The position numbers and the translations under genes were made by a program. A stretch of DNA of 64,000 bases. It comes from Nereida sp. MMG025. Its GTDB lineage: Bacteria > Pseudomonadota > Alphaproteobacteria > Rhodobacterales > Rhodobacteraceae. Under the pieces are notes generated by a model. The model had not been told where the DNA came from and made no database searches. It worked only from the letters and a program-made list of their open reading frames with translations. The stretch is taken from NCBI RefSeq assembly GCF_021654165.1, contig NZ_JAKFZN010000001.1, positions 682,001 to 746,000 on the forward strand, written 5' to 3'. Positions 37,731 to 47,793 of the stretch are shown piece after piece (the stretch's first letter is position 1; each line of letters starts with the position of its first letter).

Positions 37731-39176
37731 CTACTCTCTCCAAAAACGGATGGTCAAAAGCACAAAGACCACCACCAATTCCAGCCGTCCGATCAACATC
37801 GCGAAGGTCATCACCCATTTGGCCGTATCATTCACGGTTGCGTAGTTTCCAGCCGGTCCAATCACATCGCCCAAACCCGGCCCAATATTTGCAAGTGTCG
37901 CGGCGGCGCCTGAAACGGAAGTCACAAAATCCAGCCCCGTCATCCCCAAAAGAACTGCGATGATCCCAAGTGTCACGATGAACAGCATGAAAAATGCCAT
38001 CACAGAATTGACGACCTCTTCGCTGATACTGCGCCCTTCATAGCGCGGGGTGAAAACACCGTGAGGCGAATGGATCTGGTTGATCTGCGCGCGCACCGAG
38101 GCAAAGAGCAGCTGAAAGCGGAATATCTTGATCGAACAGGTGGTCGACCCCGCACATCCGCCAATAAGGCCCATCAGAAAAAACAGCGAAATCGCAAAAC
38201 TGCCCCATTCCATATAATCGGTGCTGGCATAGCCCGTGCCCGTCAGAATTGATGTGGTGTTGAAAATGGCTTGGCGAAACGCCTGTTCTGACAGGCCATC
38301 GCGCACCCAAAGCCAAACGACCATCGCGGCCGCAATCACACATAGCGTCATTAGAAACGAGCGCACTTGGCTGTCGCGCAGCAAGGCGCTGTTGTCGCCC
38401 GCCACGATCTGCACATAGCGCACAAATGGCAGGGCCGCGGCCAACATAAAGATGACGGCCACATATTCCGCAGCAGGTGGCAGCGCCCCGAAAGAGGCGT
38501 CATGATTGGAAAAGCCCCCGGTTGAAACCGTTGTCATGGCGTGGATCACCGCATCATAGGTGCGCAAACCAGAGGCAAGATAGGCCACAATCGCAGCCGC
38601 TGTGATCCCGATGTAGATGGTTGAGATACTTCGCGAAATCTCGGTTGCGCGCGGCAGGATTTTACCGAAAGTGTCAAAGCCTTCGGAGCGGAAAATCTGC
38701 ATGCCCCCGACCTTCAATTCCGGCAAGAATACCATCGCCACGACGATAATCCCCACGCCGCCAAGCCACTGCAGGATCGCACGCCACAGATTTATCCCTT
38801 GCGGCAACCCGTCGAGGCCTGAAAACACGGTTGCCCCTGTTGTGGTCAAACCTGACATCGCTTCGAAAAACGCGTCTGTGAAACTGGCCTCTGTCGCGCC
38901 AAGCATGAACGGCAACGCACCAAAGATCGGCAGCGCCACCCAAACACCTGTGGTCAGGATAAAGGTCTGTTGGATCGTGAGGCCTTTGCCGCCGCTGTTT
39001 GAACAGGCCAATGAAACAAGCCCGCCCGTGAAAACGGTAATGATTGCCGCTTCCAGAAAGATCATCCAGTGGGGATCACCCTGCATGAAATCCGCCGCCA
39101 TCGGGATGATCATCATCGCCCCCAAGGCGGCCACCAAAAGGCCGATTACATATCCCACTGGGCGCATGTCAAACAT
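37731..39176 (-). CDS. TrkH-family potassium uptake protein
   Basis: This 481-residue inner-membrane channel subunit takes up K+ together with a TrkA-type regulator. Four P-loop filter repeats are visible: SGLTTTGAT, TTVSTGGFSNHD, SILTGTGYAST and LANIGPGLG. The ATG at 39176 (MFDMRPVGY) gives the family start. It is 33 bases downstream of chrA. trkA is not in the window. Confidence 0.92.
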   Translation of the reverse strand: MFDMRPVGYVIGLLVAALGAMMIIPMAADFMQGDPHWMIFLEAAIITVFTGGLVSLACSNSGGKGLTIQQTFILTTGVWVALPIFGALPFMLGATEASFTDAFFEAMSGLTTTGATVFSGLDGLPQGINLWRAILQWLGGVGIIVVAMVFLPELKVGGMQIFRSEGFDTFGKILPRATEISRSISTIYIGITAAAIVAYLASGLRTYDAVIHAMTTVSTGGFSNHDASFGALPPAAEYVAVIFMLAAALPFVRYVQIVAGDNSALLRDSQVRSFLMTLCVIAAAMVVWLWVRDGLSEQAFRQAIFNTTSILTGTGYASTDYMEWGSFAISLFFLMGLIGGCAGSTTCSIKIFRFQLLFASVRAQINQIHSPHGVFTPRYEGRSISEEVVNSVMAFFMLFIVTLGIIAVLLGMTGLDFVTSVSGAAATLANIGPGLGDVIGPAGNYATVNDTAKWVMTFAMLIGRLELVVVFVLLTIRFWRE

Positions 39177-39208
39177 GGGGTAAGGCTTGGCCTGCGCCAC
39201 CTGCGGTG

Positions 39209-40489
39209 TCAAGCGAGCAGAAGGTTTTGCATCCCCAAGGCCGCCACCGCACAGATGACCAAAGTCACGCCAATCCCCTGCTTGAACACAAAGAGCAAAA
39301 GCGCAGACATGGCAATCAGCGCCAAGACTTGGGGGGATGCACTGGTCCAATCGGCCGACCACAGGCGCAACGGGCCAAGGCTTTTTTGCTCAAGACCTGC
39401 AAACACCACATGCAGGGCAAACCATAGGGCAAGGTTTGCAATCACACCAACCACCGCGGCGGTGATCCCTGACAGCGCACCGCGCAAGCGCGGATTGGCA
39501 CTGATGGCGTCCACATACGGCGCACCTGCAAATATCCATAAAAAACACGGGACAAACGTGGCCCAAAGCGTGACGCCAACCGCGGCCAAGGCCATCGCGA
39601 CCCCGCCTGAGTTGAACCCACCCATGAAGCCTACGAATTGCGTCACAAGGATCAACGGGCCGGGCGTTGTTTCGGCAAGCCCCAAACCGTCGATCATTTG
39701 TGACGCGTCAAGCCAGCCCTGCGTTTCAACGGCGACCTGCCCCATGTAGGCCAGAAGCGCATAGGCGCCCCCAAAGCTGACGACCGCAAGGTTTGAGAAA
39801 AACAGAGCCATGTCCGACAAAATACCGTCGGGCATGACACCGATGATCAGCAAAAGTGGCGCCCACCAAAGAAAGAGCCAAATAGCAGTTGTGCGCAGAG
39901 TTGTTCTCCATGCCACAGCGGTGGTTGATGCCACATGCGGCGACGCTGATCCCATGCGCAGGGTTGCGCCATAGATCGCGGCCACGCCCACAATCAAAGG
40001 AAAGGGCACGCCGAAAAAGAACAGCGCCGCAAAGGACAGTCCCGCAAGAACCCACGCGCTTGTTGCTGTCAACGCTTTGCGTGAAATTTTGATCAACGCT
40101 TGCACAACAATCGCCAGAACCGCCGCTTTGATGCCCAAAAACAGGGACTGCACCAGCGGGACCGATCCGAACGAAACGTAGAGAAGGCTCAGAAAAAGAA
40201 CGACAATCGCCCCAGGCAATACAAACAGACACCCTGCCAGCAAGCCCGCCCACGTGCCTTTGAGCTTCCAGCCTGTGTAGGTTGCCAGCTGCATGGCTTC
40301 TGGTCCCGGGAGGAGTGTGCAAAATCCAAGCCCGTTTAGAAACGCAGTTTCCGATAGCCAGCCTTTGCGCTCCACAATCTCGCGGTGCATCAACGCGATT
40401 TGCGCCGCGGGACCGCCAAACGATAAAAGACCGATCTTACCAAAGACCTGCCACAGTTCGCGCCAAGATGGGGGGGTGGGATGTTGCAT
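39209..40489 (-). CDS. chrA: Chromate-efflux transporter, long-chain CHR family
   Basis: This 426-residue inner-membrane protein has two homologous halves. Each half has a CHR motif: FGGPAAQIALMHRE and GFCTLLPGPEAMQLATYTGW in the first, and SFGGAYALLAYMGQ and GLAETTPGPLILVTQFVGF in the second. Family members export chromate or related oxyanions using proton or sulfate gradients. It lies downstream of folE2, beyond a terminator. Confidence 0.9.
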   Translation of the reverse strand: MQHPTPPSWRELWQVFGKIGLLSFGGPAAQIALMHREIVERKGWLSETAFLNGLGFCTLLPGPEAMQLATYTGWKLKGTWAGLLAGCLFVLPGAIVVLFLSLLYVSFGSVPLVQSLFLGIKAAVLAIVVQALIKISRKALTATSAWVLAGLSFAALFFFGVPFPLIVGVAAIYGATLRMGSASPHVASTTAVAWRTTLRTTAIWLFLWWAPLLLIIGVMPDGILSDMALFFSNLAVVSFGGAYALLAYMGQVAVETQGWLDASQMIDGLGLAETTPGPLILVTQFVGFMGGFNSGGVAMALAAVGVTLWATFVPCFLWIFAGAPYVDAISANPRLRGALSGITAAVVGVIANLALWFALHVVFAGLEQKSLGPLRLWSADWTSASPQVLALIAMSALLLFVFKQGIGVTLVICAVAALGMQNLLLA

Positions 40490-40506
40490 ACATGCAGATG
40501 TGACAC

Positions 40507-40537
40507 AAAAAAAGGCGCGCCCCAAGGCACGCCTTTT
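40507..40537 (-). terminator. Intrinsic terminator of folE2
   Basis: A 12-base near-perfect stem (AAAAGGCGTGCC / GGCGCGCCTTTT on the minus strand, one wobble) with a four-base loop ends in TTTTTTT, about 20 bases past the folE2 stop codon. Confidence 0.85.
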
Positions 40538-40558
40538 GTTCAGAGCATATCTACATCT

Positions 40559-41662
40559 CTACCCGACGTGGAACAGAGTGTTGAAGAGCTTGGGATCAAG
40601 ACTGTCAGACGCGAAGGTATCCCCTTCTGTCAGCACCGAGACCGCATCATGGCTATGCAGGCTTTCCTGATGACTGGCGATCACACGGAAATCGCCAACA
40701 CGCGGATCAAGCTGCAATTGTTCACAGAACGAACGTGCTGCATCTTCCACAAAAATCGGGTTGGCCGCGTTCAGCTCTGCAAAGGCTTGTTCGTCCTCGC
40801 GTTTCACCATCACTTGGGTTTCGGTTGGCACAGCGGCGCGGGCCAGATCAACCAAATCCTCGAACCACATTTTGGGCGCTTGCGGGTCAATCACCAAAGA
40901 CAGACGCGCGACTGAACGCTGCGAGTGCGGCGTGGCAAGCTGGCCACGGAATTGGCGCGCGTGCTCTGACAGCTCCAAAGAACACGGGCATGTGGACGAA
41001 TAGACATAATCCAAGTGGATGATCTTTTTGCGCACGCCGTTCTGTTCGACCAGCTCAAGCGCGATGTCATAATACTGATAGCCCGAAAGCCCCGAACGCA
41101 GGCTGTCCACCTTCATCGGGAAGCTGAAGCGCATTTGGATACGGGCGTCAAAGCTCTCAAGATCGGTTTTATAGGCATCCAATGCACGTTCAATCACGTC
41201 AAAGCTGAACGTCTCTTCGGCGTGTTTGTAGAAGGTGCGCATGATGCGCGACATGTTGATGCCCTTCTTTTCCGCCTCAAGACTGACTGTGCCGGTGATC
41301 GATGTTTCCAGCGTCAGATCGCCGTTGTCACGTGTGTGAAAGCGGATCGGTAGGCGGAAGTTGCTGATGCCAACATGTTGGATCTGCTGCTTTGCGCCGC
41401 GGATCAGGCTGGAGGGACCGTTTTGCAGGTCCGGCATGGACGCCTTATATCCTGCGTCCACCTCGAAATCCTCTGGGTAGGCGCGGGCCAAAGCGGGGTA
41501 ATTGCTGACCTCGCGGCCCGGGATCAGACGGGCGACCAAGGGATCAAGGTCCGCAACCTCAACTTCTGTTGCCTGCCCCGCCCATTGGCGCAAGACGGCA
41601 AGTGCCTCTTCAGCCTCGCGGCGGCTAGGCTCACGGCTAAGATCGGTGGAATGAATGTTCAT
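40559..41662 (-). CDS. folE2: GTP cyclohydrolase FolE2 (type IB)
   Basis: This 367-residue enzyme makes dihydroneopterin triphosphate from GTP, the first step of folate synthesis. The FolE2 metal site STCPCSLELSEHAR is at about residues 225-238. The type IB enzyme does not strictly require zinc. folB and folP are found 14 kb away in this window. No clear Zur operator was seen upstream. Confidence 0.94.
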   Translation of the reverse strand: MNIHSTDLSREPSRREAEEALAVLRQWAGQATEVEVADLDPLVARLIPGREVSNYPALARAYPEDFEVDAGYKASMPDLQNGPSSLIRGAKQQIQHVGISNFRLPIRFHTRDNGDLTLETSITGTVSLEAEKKGINMSRIMRTFYKHAEETFSFDVIERALDAYKTDLESFDARIQMRFSFPMKVDSLRSGLSGYQYYDIALELVEQNGVRKKIIHLDYVYSSTCPCSLELSEHARQFRGQLATPHSQRSVARLSLVIDPQAPKMWFEDLVDLARAAVPTETQVMVKREDEQAFAELNAANPIFVEDAARSFCEQLQLDPRVGDFRVIASHQESLHSHDAVSVLTEGDTFASDSLDPKLFNTLFHVG

Positions 41663-41781
41663 CTAAAGTCCCTCCCTTCATCGGTCGTCGGGCAACGCGA
41701 ACAGATCACATATAGGCGCTCTGCCAAGTTTTACCACTTAATATACGACATATACGGCAGGGAGCCGACATTGGATCACAC

Positions 41782-42960
41782 TTAAATGGCGTTAAGTGCA
41801 CCCGACAGATCAGCCAGAAGGTCGTCGGCATCCTCTAACCCGATGCTGAGCCTGATCAAGCCATCGGTAATGCCAAGCACATCCTTCTGGTCTTGGGGGA
41901 GCCGTTGATGGGTGGTGAATGCGGGCGGTGTCGCAATCGACTTTGCATCACCCAAGTTATTGGAAATACTAAATATTTCCAACGCATTTAGCATTTTGAA
42001 CGACGCATCACGCCCGCCGCTGACATCAATGGCCAAAATGGTGCCGCCAGCGCCCATTTGATCCATACAGACCTTGTGCTGCGGGTGGCTTTCCAGCGCG
42101 GGGTAGATCACTTTTGCCAGTTTTTCATGCCCTTCAAGGGCTTTGGCCAGCTTCATCGCCGTCTGTGTCTGCGCGCGCACACGCAGATCAAGCGTTTCCA
42201 GCCCTTTAAGCAATGTCCACGCCGTAAAGGGCGACATCGCACCGCCCGTATGTTTCAGATAAGGTTCTACCGTTTTGCGGATGAAGTCCTTTGTGCCAAG
42301 GATCACGCCACCCAAAACGCGGCCCTGCCCGTCGATATGTTTGGTGGCCGAATAGATGACCACATCAACGCCTTGTTCGATTGCTTTGGAATAGACTGGG
42401 GTGGCAAACACATTGTCGGCCACGACAATGGCATCAACCGCATGGGCCAGATCGCAAACGGCCTTTACATTAATCACTTCCAGCGTGGGATTGCTGATCG
42501 TTTCAAAGAAAACCACGGATGTGTCGGGGCGGATTGCGGCCCTCCAGGCGGCCAGATCGGTGCCATCCACCAAAGTGACCTCGACCCCGTAGCGCGGTAG
42601 GATTTCCTCAAGAATATAAAGGCATGAGCCGAACAAAGCGCGACTGGCAACAACGTGGTCCCCTGCTTTGAGGATCGAAACAAGCGCTCCATTGACAGCC
42701 GCCATGCCACTGGCGGTGGCAAACCCGTCCTCTGCCCCTTCGATTGCAGAGATGCGCTCTTCGAACATCCGCACGGTCGGGTTGCCATAGCGGGCGTAGA
42801 TAAATTCATCCTCGCCCGCTTTGATGAAACGCGCTTCGGCATCTTCGGCAGTGGAATAGGCGAAACCCTGCGTCAGAAAAATCGCCTCTGACAATTCGCC
42901 ATATTGGCTACGGCGCGTGCCTGCATGAACGGCTTTCGTGCGGGGGTGGTGATCGGTCAT
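41782..42960 (-). CDS. metZ: O-succinylhomoserine sulfhydrylase
   Basis: This 392-residue PLP enzyme makes homocysteine from an activated homoserine and sulfide in methionine synthesis. The PLP lysine is Lys207 in SATKHIDGQGR; YARYGNPTV and SASGMAA-like (ATASGMAAVN) segments match the Cys/Met metabolism family. The leader holds a SAM-II riboswitch and a terminator, so expression should fall when S-adenosylmethionine is plentiful. Confidence 0.93.
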   Translation of the reverse strand: MTDHHPRTKAVHAGTRRSQYGELSEAIFLTQGFAYSTAEDAEARFIKAGEDEFIYARYGNPTVRMFEERISAIEGAEDGFATASGMAAVNGALVSILKAGDHVVASRALFGSCLYILEEILPRYGVEVTLVDGTDLAAWRAAIRPDTSVVFFETISNPTLEVINVKAVCDLAHAVDAIVVADNVFATPVYSKAIEQGVDVVIYSATKHIDGQGRVLGGVILGTKDFIRKTVEPYLKHTGGAMSPFTAWTLLKGLETLDLRVRAQTQTAMKLAKALEGHEKLAKVIYPALESHPQHKVCMDQMGAGGTILAIDVSGGRDASFKMLNALEIFSISNNLGDAKSIATPPAFTTHQRLPQDQKDVLGITDGLIRLSIGLEDADDLLADLSGALNAI

Positions 42961-42990
42961 CTGTGTATCGTCCTTGTCGGGTCAAAACCC

Positions 42991-43022
42991 AAAAATAAAG
43001 CCCCACCGGTCAAGGCGGGGCT
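42991..43022 (-). terminator. Attenuator terminator in the metZ leader
   Basis: On the minus strand AGCCCCGCC (43022-43014) pairs with GGTGGGGCT (43007-42999) around a six-base loop and is followed by TTATTTTT. It lies between the SAM-II aptamer and the metZ start codon. Confidence 0.82.
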
Positions 43023-43032
43023 GCAAAGCGAC

Positions 43033-43093
43033 CCTCCCCTCTTTAGCGGCATGTTTAACGTGGCCCGCAATCCGGTAACAAATCGCCACATCC
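43033..43093 (-). ncRNA. SAM-II riboswitch (metA/metX motif)
   Basis: The minus strand reads GTGGCGATTTG, then CCGGATTGC, then GCCACGTTAAACA and CGCTAAAG in the order and spacing of the SAM-II consensus. The P1 stem pairs GTGGC (43089-43085) with GCCAC (43064-43060). The 3' G-rich tail (GAGGGGAGGG) is suited to the pseudoknot with the ACC of the loop. SAM-II elements bind S-adenosylmethionine and turn methionine genes off in Alphaproteobacteria. Confidence 0.88.
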
Positions 43094-43095
43094 TT

Positions 43096-43124
43096 GCAAT
43101 ACGCCCGTTGCCCATCAGGGTCAA
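43096..43124 (-). promoter_or_regulatory. Predicted promoter of the metZ riboswitch transcript
   Basis: TTGACC (43124-43119) and TATTGC (43101-43096) are 17 bases apart on the minus strand. A start about 4-7 bases further on would fall at the first base of the riboswitch, which supports the call. Confidence 0.6.
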
Positions 43125-43162
43125 GCGCGTCAGACTGGCGCAAAATGCCAACGGAGTGCGCA

Positions 43163-43840
43163 ATGACCAATCCTATCGATCTGTACTTTTGGCCCACGCC
43201 AAACGGCTGGAAGATCACTGTCGCACTTGAGGAAATGGGGCTGCCCTACACCGTCCACAAAGTTGATATCGGTGCAGGTGACCAACACAAACCCGCGTTT
43301 CTTGCGATTTCACCAAACAACCGCATGCCTGCCATTACCGATCCCGACGGGCCAGATGGCGCGCCTGTCAGCATTTTTGAAAGCGGCGCGATCTTGCAAT
43401 ATCTGGCACGTAAAACAGGGCAGTTTTGCGGGGGCACAGAACGACAGCGCATTGCCGTGGATCAGTGGTTGATGTGGCAAATGGGCGGGCTCGGGCCCAT
43501 GGCAGGACAGGCCCATCACTTTTTGAAATACGCCCCAGTGATGGATCCGCCCCAAGATATTCCTTACGCAAAAGACCGTTACAGATCCGAGACTGCGCGG
43601 CTTTACGGTGTTCTGGATCGGCAGCTTGCGGAAAACGAATTTGTCGCGGGTGACTTTTATTCCATCGCAGACATGGCGATTTGGGGATGGGCGTCGCTTT
43701 GGGAAGGCCAGCAACAGACCTTAGACGACAAGCCCAATATGGCACGCTGGCTTGATCTGATGGCGGCGCGCCCTGCCGTTCAGCGCGGTCGGGCCGTTCT
43801 TGCTGATCTCAGGAAGGAACCGCCGAAACCCAAAACGTAA
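43163..43840 (+). CDS. Glutathione S-transferase family protein (YfcG/YghU-like)
   Basis: This 225-residue cytoplasmic protein has a thioredoxin-like N-domain and a helical C-domain. The FWPTPNGWKI start, SPNNRMPAITD and FESGAILQYLA motifs are those of the YfcG/YghU nu-class, which reduce disulfides with two bound glutathiones rather than conjugating substrates. The ATG at 43163 follows CGGAG. It is divergent from metZ. Confidence 0.88.
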   Translation: MTNPIDLYFWPTPNGWKITVALEEMGLPYTVHKVDIGAGDQHKPAFLAISPNNRMPAITDPDGPDGAPVSIFESGAILQYLARKTGQFCGGTERQRIAVDQWLMWQMGGLGPMAGQAHHFLKYAPVMDPPQDIPYAKDRYRSETARLYGVLDRQLAENEFVAGDFYSIADMAIWGWASLWEGQQQTLDDKPNMARWLDLMAARPAVQRGRAVLADLRKEPPKPKT

Positions 43841-43858
43841 GGTGGATCGCAATCCAGC

Positions 43859-44458
43859 TTACTTCTCCTCTGTCTCCATATATTTCTGGAGCGCGATGAT
43901 CTGCACCCAAAGGAAAACAAATAAGGCTGCGGGGAATGCGAAGGTTTCAATCTTGACCCATGCGTCTGTCGACATGGTGCGCCAGACAACCTCATTGGCG
44001 ATGGCAAGGACCGCAAACGCAAGCGTCAGACGTTTGGTCAGGATCATCCATCCTTCATCCGCCATTGGCAACGCGTCTGACAAGACGTAGGCCAGATAGC
44101 TGCGCCCTTGAAGCAGGCCAATCCCAAGGATGACAGCAAAAACACCGTAGACAATAGTTGTCTTCATTTTGAAAAACGTCTCGTCGTTGAACCAGGCAGT
44201 CAGCCCGCCAAAGAAGATTACCATAAACGCGGTAAAGACCTGCATCCGCGACAGTTTTCCCGTCAACGCCCATAGAACGCCCATTGCGATCAGCAGAATG
44301 GGGATAAAGACCAACGCCGCAACGATAAAGCCCGTGTAGTCTGTGCCTGCGATCGTGAAGGTGTCGTCTTTGATCCGAAGATAGATCAGAAAGAACGCCA
44401 AGGTCGGTCCCAGTTCCAGAACCTGTTTCAACACGGGATTGATCTGTTTTTCTGCCAT
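43859..44458 (-). CDS. yciB: YciB/IspZ septation-family membrane protein
   Basis: This 199-residue inner-membrane protein has five or six helices and the family segments LELGPTLAFFLIY, DETFFKMKTTIVY and GWMILTKRLTLAFAVLAIANEVVWR. YciB is linked to envelope integrity and cell division. It follows the EamA gene by three bases in an ftsY-EamA-yciB cluster. Confidence 0.92.
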   Translation of the reverse strand: MAEKQINPVLKQVLELGPTLAFFLIYLRIKDDTFTIAGTDYTGFIVAALVFIPILLIAMGVLWALTGKLSRMQVFTAFMVIFFGGLTAWFNDETFFKMKTTIVYGVFAVILGIGLLQGRSYLAYVLSDALPMADEGWMILTKRLTLAFAVLAIANEVVWRTMSTDAWVKIETFAFPAALFVFLWVQIIALQKYMETEEK

Positions 44459-44461
44459 GGC

Positions 44462-45364
44462 CTAACCTCCCACCTCGACGATGACTGCCCCTAACGCAAT
44501 CAGGGCCATAAGCGCAATGCGCCGCGGGCCAACCGTTTCTTTCAACACCAGCCAGCCAATGAAAGCTGCAAAAACGGTCGAGGTTTCGCGCAGCACAGCC
44601 GCTTCGCCCACTTTGTCGAGCCGTGTGGCCAACATGATCGAACCGAAACTGGCAAAAGCAATGATCCCGCCGATGACACCGCGCAACGCAAGGGGCGGCA
44701 AAACAGGTTTATCAACCAGACGAAGATAGTGCCACGTGGCAAAGACAGGCATGACGATGCCGTCAATCATGAAAAACCATGCCAGAAACGTGAAAGGGTC
44801 GGCCGTGGCGCGAATGCCAAAGGCGTCATAGGTCGTGTAAAGTGCCACAAAGAACCCTGTGAAAACAGCCAGTCCCAACGCGGGGACAAGCGTGTCGCGA
44901 TCCACCTCGATCTTCCAAAGGTTATAGGCGGCAAGCCCGAAAATCCCCATCAACAAAACAGCCACGCCAGCCCATTGGGTTAGGGTAAAGACCTCATCAA
45001 AAATCAGATAGGCGCCGATCACAGCAAAAAGCGGCCCCGTGCCGCGGACCACAGGGTAGACCACCGTATAGGCCCCTTTGGTATAGGCCCAGGCCTGCAA
45101 GAATTTGTAAGGTGTGTGGATCAACAAGACGCCTGCAAAGATCAGCCACATATGCGGCTCGGGCCAAGGCACCACGAACAATGCGAAAGGCGCGGCCATC
45201 AACCCGTAACTGGCATCAATCGCGCCGCGCGACAGCCACGGATCATGCCGTCCTTTTTGCAACGCCCCGAAAACCGCATGCAGAAACGCAGCACTGATCG
45301 CCAGAATGAGCGCAACACGGTGACCCTCTGCCGTGCCCTCCAAAGAGATGAGCCACTCGCTCAT
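44462..45364 (-). CDS. DMT-superfamily transporter (EamA, second copy)
   Basis: This 300-residue inner-membrane exporter has ten helices and two EamA repeats. The second repeat ends with ETSTVFAAFIGWLVLKE, the usual pattern. The substrate is unknown. It lies between ftsY (33 bases) and yciB (3 bases), an arrangement common in Rhodobacteraceae. Confidence 0.85.
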   Translation of the reverse strand: MSEWLISLEGTAEGHRVALILAISAAFLHAVFGALQKGRHDPWLSRGAIDASYGLMAAPFALFVVPWPEPHMWLIFAGVLLIHTPYKFLQAWAYTKGAYTVVYPVVRGTGPLFAVIGAYLIFDEVFTLTQWAGVAVLLMGIFGLAAYNLWKIEVDRDTLVPALGLAVFTGFFVALYTTYDAFGIRATADPFTFLAWFFMIDGIVMPVFATWHYLRLVDKPVLPPLALRGVIGGIIAFASFGSIMLATRLDKVGEAAVLRETSTVFAAFIGWLVLKETVGPRRIALMALIALGAVIVEVGG

Positions 45365-45397
45365 ACCTGCGCCGCACCCCGCTTTGGTGACGAGGTG

Positions 45398-46789
<1,392 letters not shown>

Positions 46790-46890
46790 AGAGGTTCTCC
46801 GACATGTCTTGATCCATCATCTAACCTTTTGGCACAGGGTTTGAAAGATGCGTGATTGACTTGTCCGCCACCTTGCAGCACCCAAGAAAG

Positions 46891-47766
46891 ATGCGCTGGT
46901 TTGTTGCCTTGATGTTTTTTTTGTCCTCCCCGCTTCTGGCGGAACCGCCAGATCGTGCCTGCACTACCCAAAAATGGGGGCACAAAATTTGTATCCGTAA
47001 TGCGCATTTTGCATATGATACCTGCTCTGCGATCGATCATCTGGCGCAACGCCATGGGTTGAACCGTGATTTTTTCGCGCGTCTGATTTGGCAGGAAAGC
47101 CGCTTTAATCCTAACGCTCTGAGCCACGCCAACGCACGTGGCATTGCGCAATTCATCCCCTCGACGGCGCATTTGCGCGGTTTGCAAAACCCCTACAATC
47201 CTGCCGATGCCTTGGATCATTCCGCGCAGTATCTTGCTGAAATGGTGGCCAAATACGGCAACGAAGGGATGGCCGCGATCGGATACAATGGCGGCGAGGC
47301 ACGTGCAGAAGGGTTTTTGGACGGCAAAGGCCTTGCGCCCGAAACCGTAAACTATGTGCCAATCATCACAGGGTTGCCTGCCGAAGCCTGGCGCGATGGC
47401 CAGCCCAAAACGATCGACCTGAGACTGTCAAAGGACAAAGCGTTTTTGCCCGCGTGCTTGGACATGGCCAAGGGGCGTGCCTACACCAAGCTGGCCCCGC
47501 CGAAACCCTCCCTTCGCCCTTGGGGTGTTCAGCTGGCCTTCGGGCCCAACAAATCCGTGGCGCGCGCCAGTTACAAACGCAAAACAGCGCGCTGCCGCAG
47601 CACGGTCGCATCGGAACAACTGGATTTGGTGTACAAACGCGCAGGCGGCAACGGGCGCAAAGGCTACTACATGGCGCGTATCAGCCGCAACAGTCGCAGT
47701 GGCGCTGATGCGCTTTGCCGAAAACTGGCGCGCGCTGGCTGCACCTGCCGCGTGTATCGCAATTAG
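46891..47766 (+). CDS. Exported lytic transglycosylase with SPOR-like tail
   Basis: This 291-residue periplasmic protein has a signal peptide (residues 1-18) and an SLT domain at about 45-150. The catalytic Glu is in IWQESRFNPNALS, followed by ARGIAQF and YNGGEAR. It cuts glycan strands to 1,6-anhydro ends. The last 50 residues (GYYMARISRNSRSGADALCRKLARAGCTC) look like a SPOR domain. The ATG at 46891 has AAGAAAG just upstream; it is divergent from ftsY. Confidence 0.87.
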   Translation: MRWFVALMFFLSSPLLAEPPDRACTTQKWGHKICIRNAHFAYDTCSAIDHLAQRHGLNRDFFARLIWQESRFNPNALSHANARGIAQFIPSTAHLRGLQNPYNPADALDHSAQYLAEMVAKYGNEGMAAIGYNGGEARAEGFLDGKGLAPETVNYVPIITGLPAEAWRDGQPKTIDLRLSKDKAFLPACLDMAKGRAYTKLAPPKPSLRPWGVQLAFGPNKSVARASYKRKTARCRSTVASEQLDLVYKRAGGNGRKGYYMARISRNSRSGADALCRKLARAGCTCRVYRN

Positions 47767-47793
47767 CCTGTGGCCTTAACCAAGCCGCTGCGA

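Noticed and set aside
41663-41781. Zur operator upstream of folE2
   Set aside because: folE2 is often zinc-regulated, but the region shows only a direct repeat (TATACGACATATACG) and no Zur-like palindrome.
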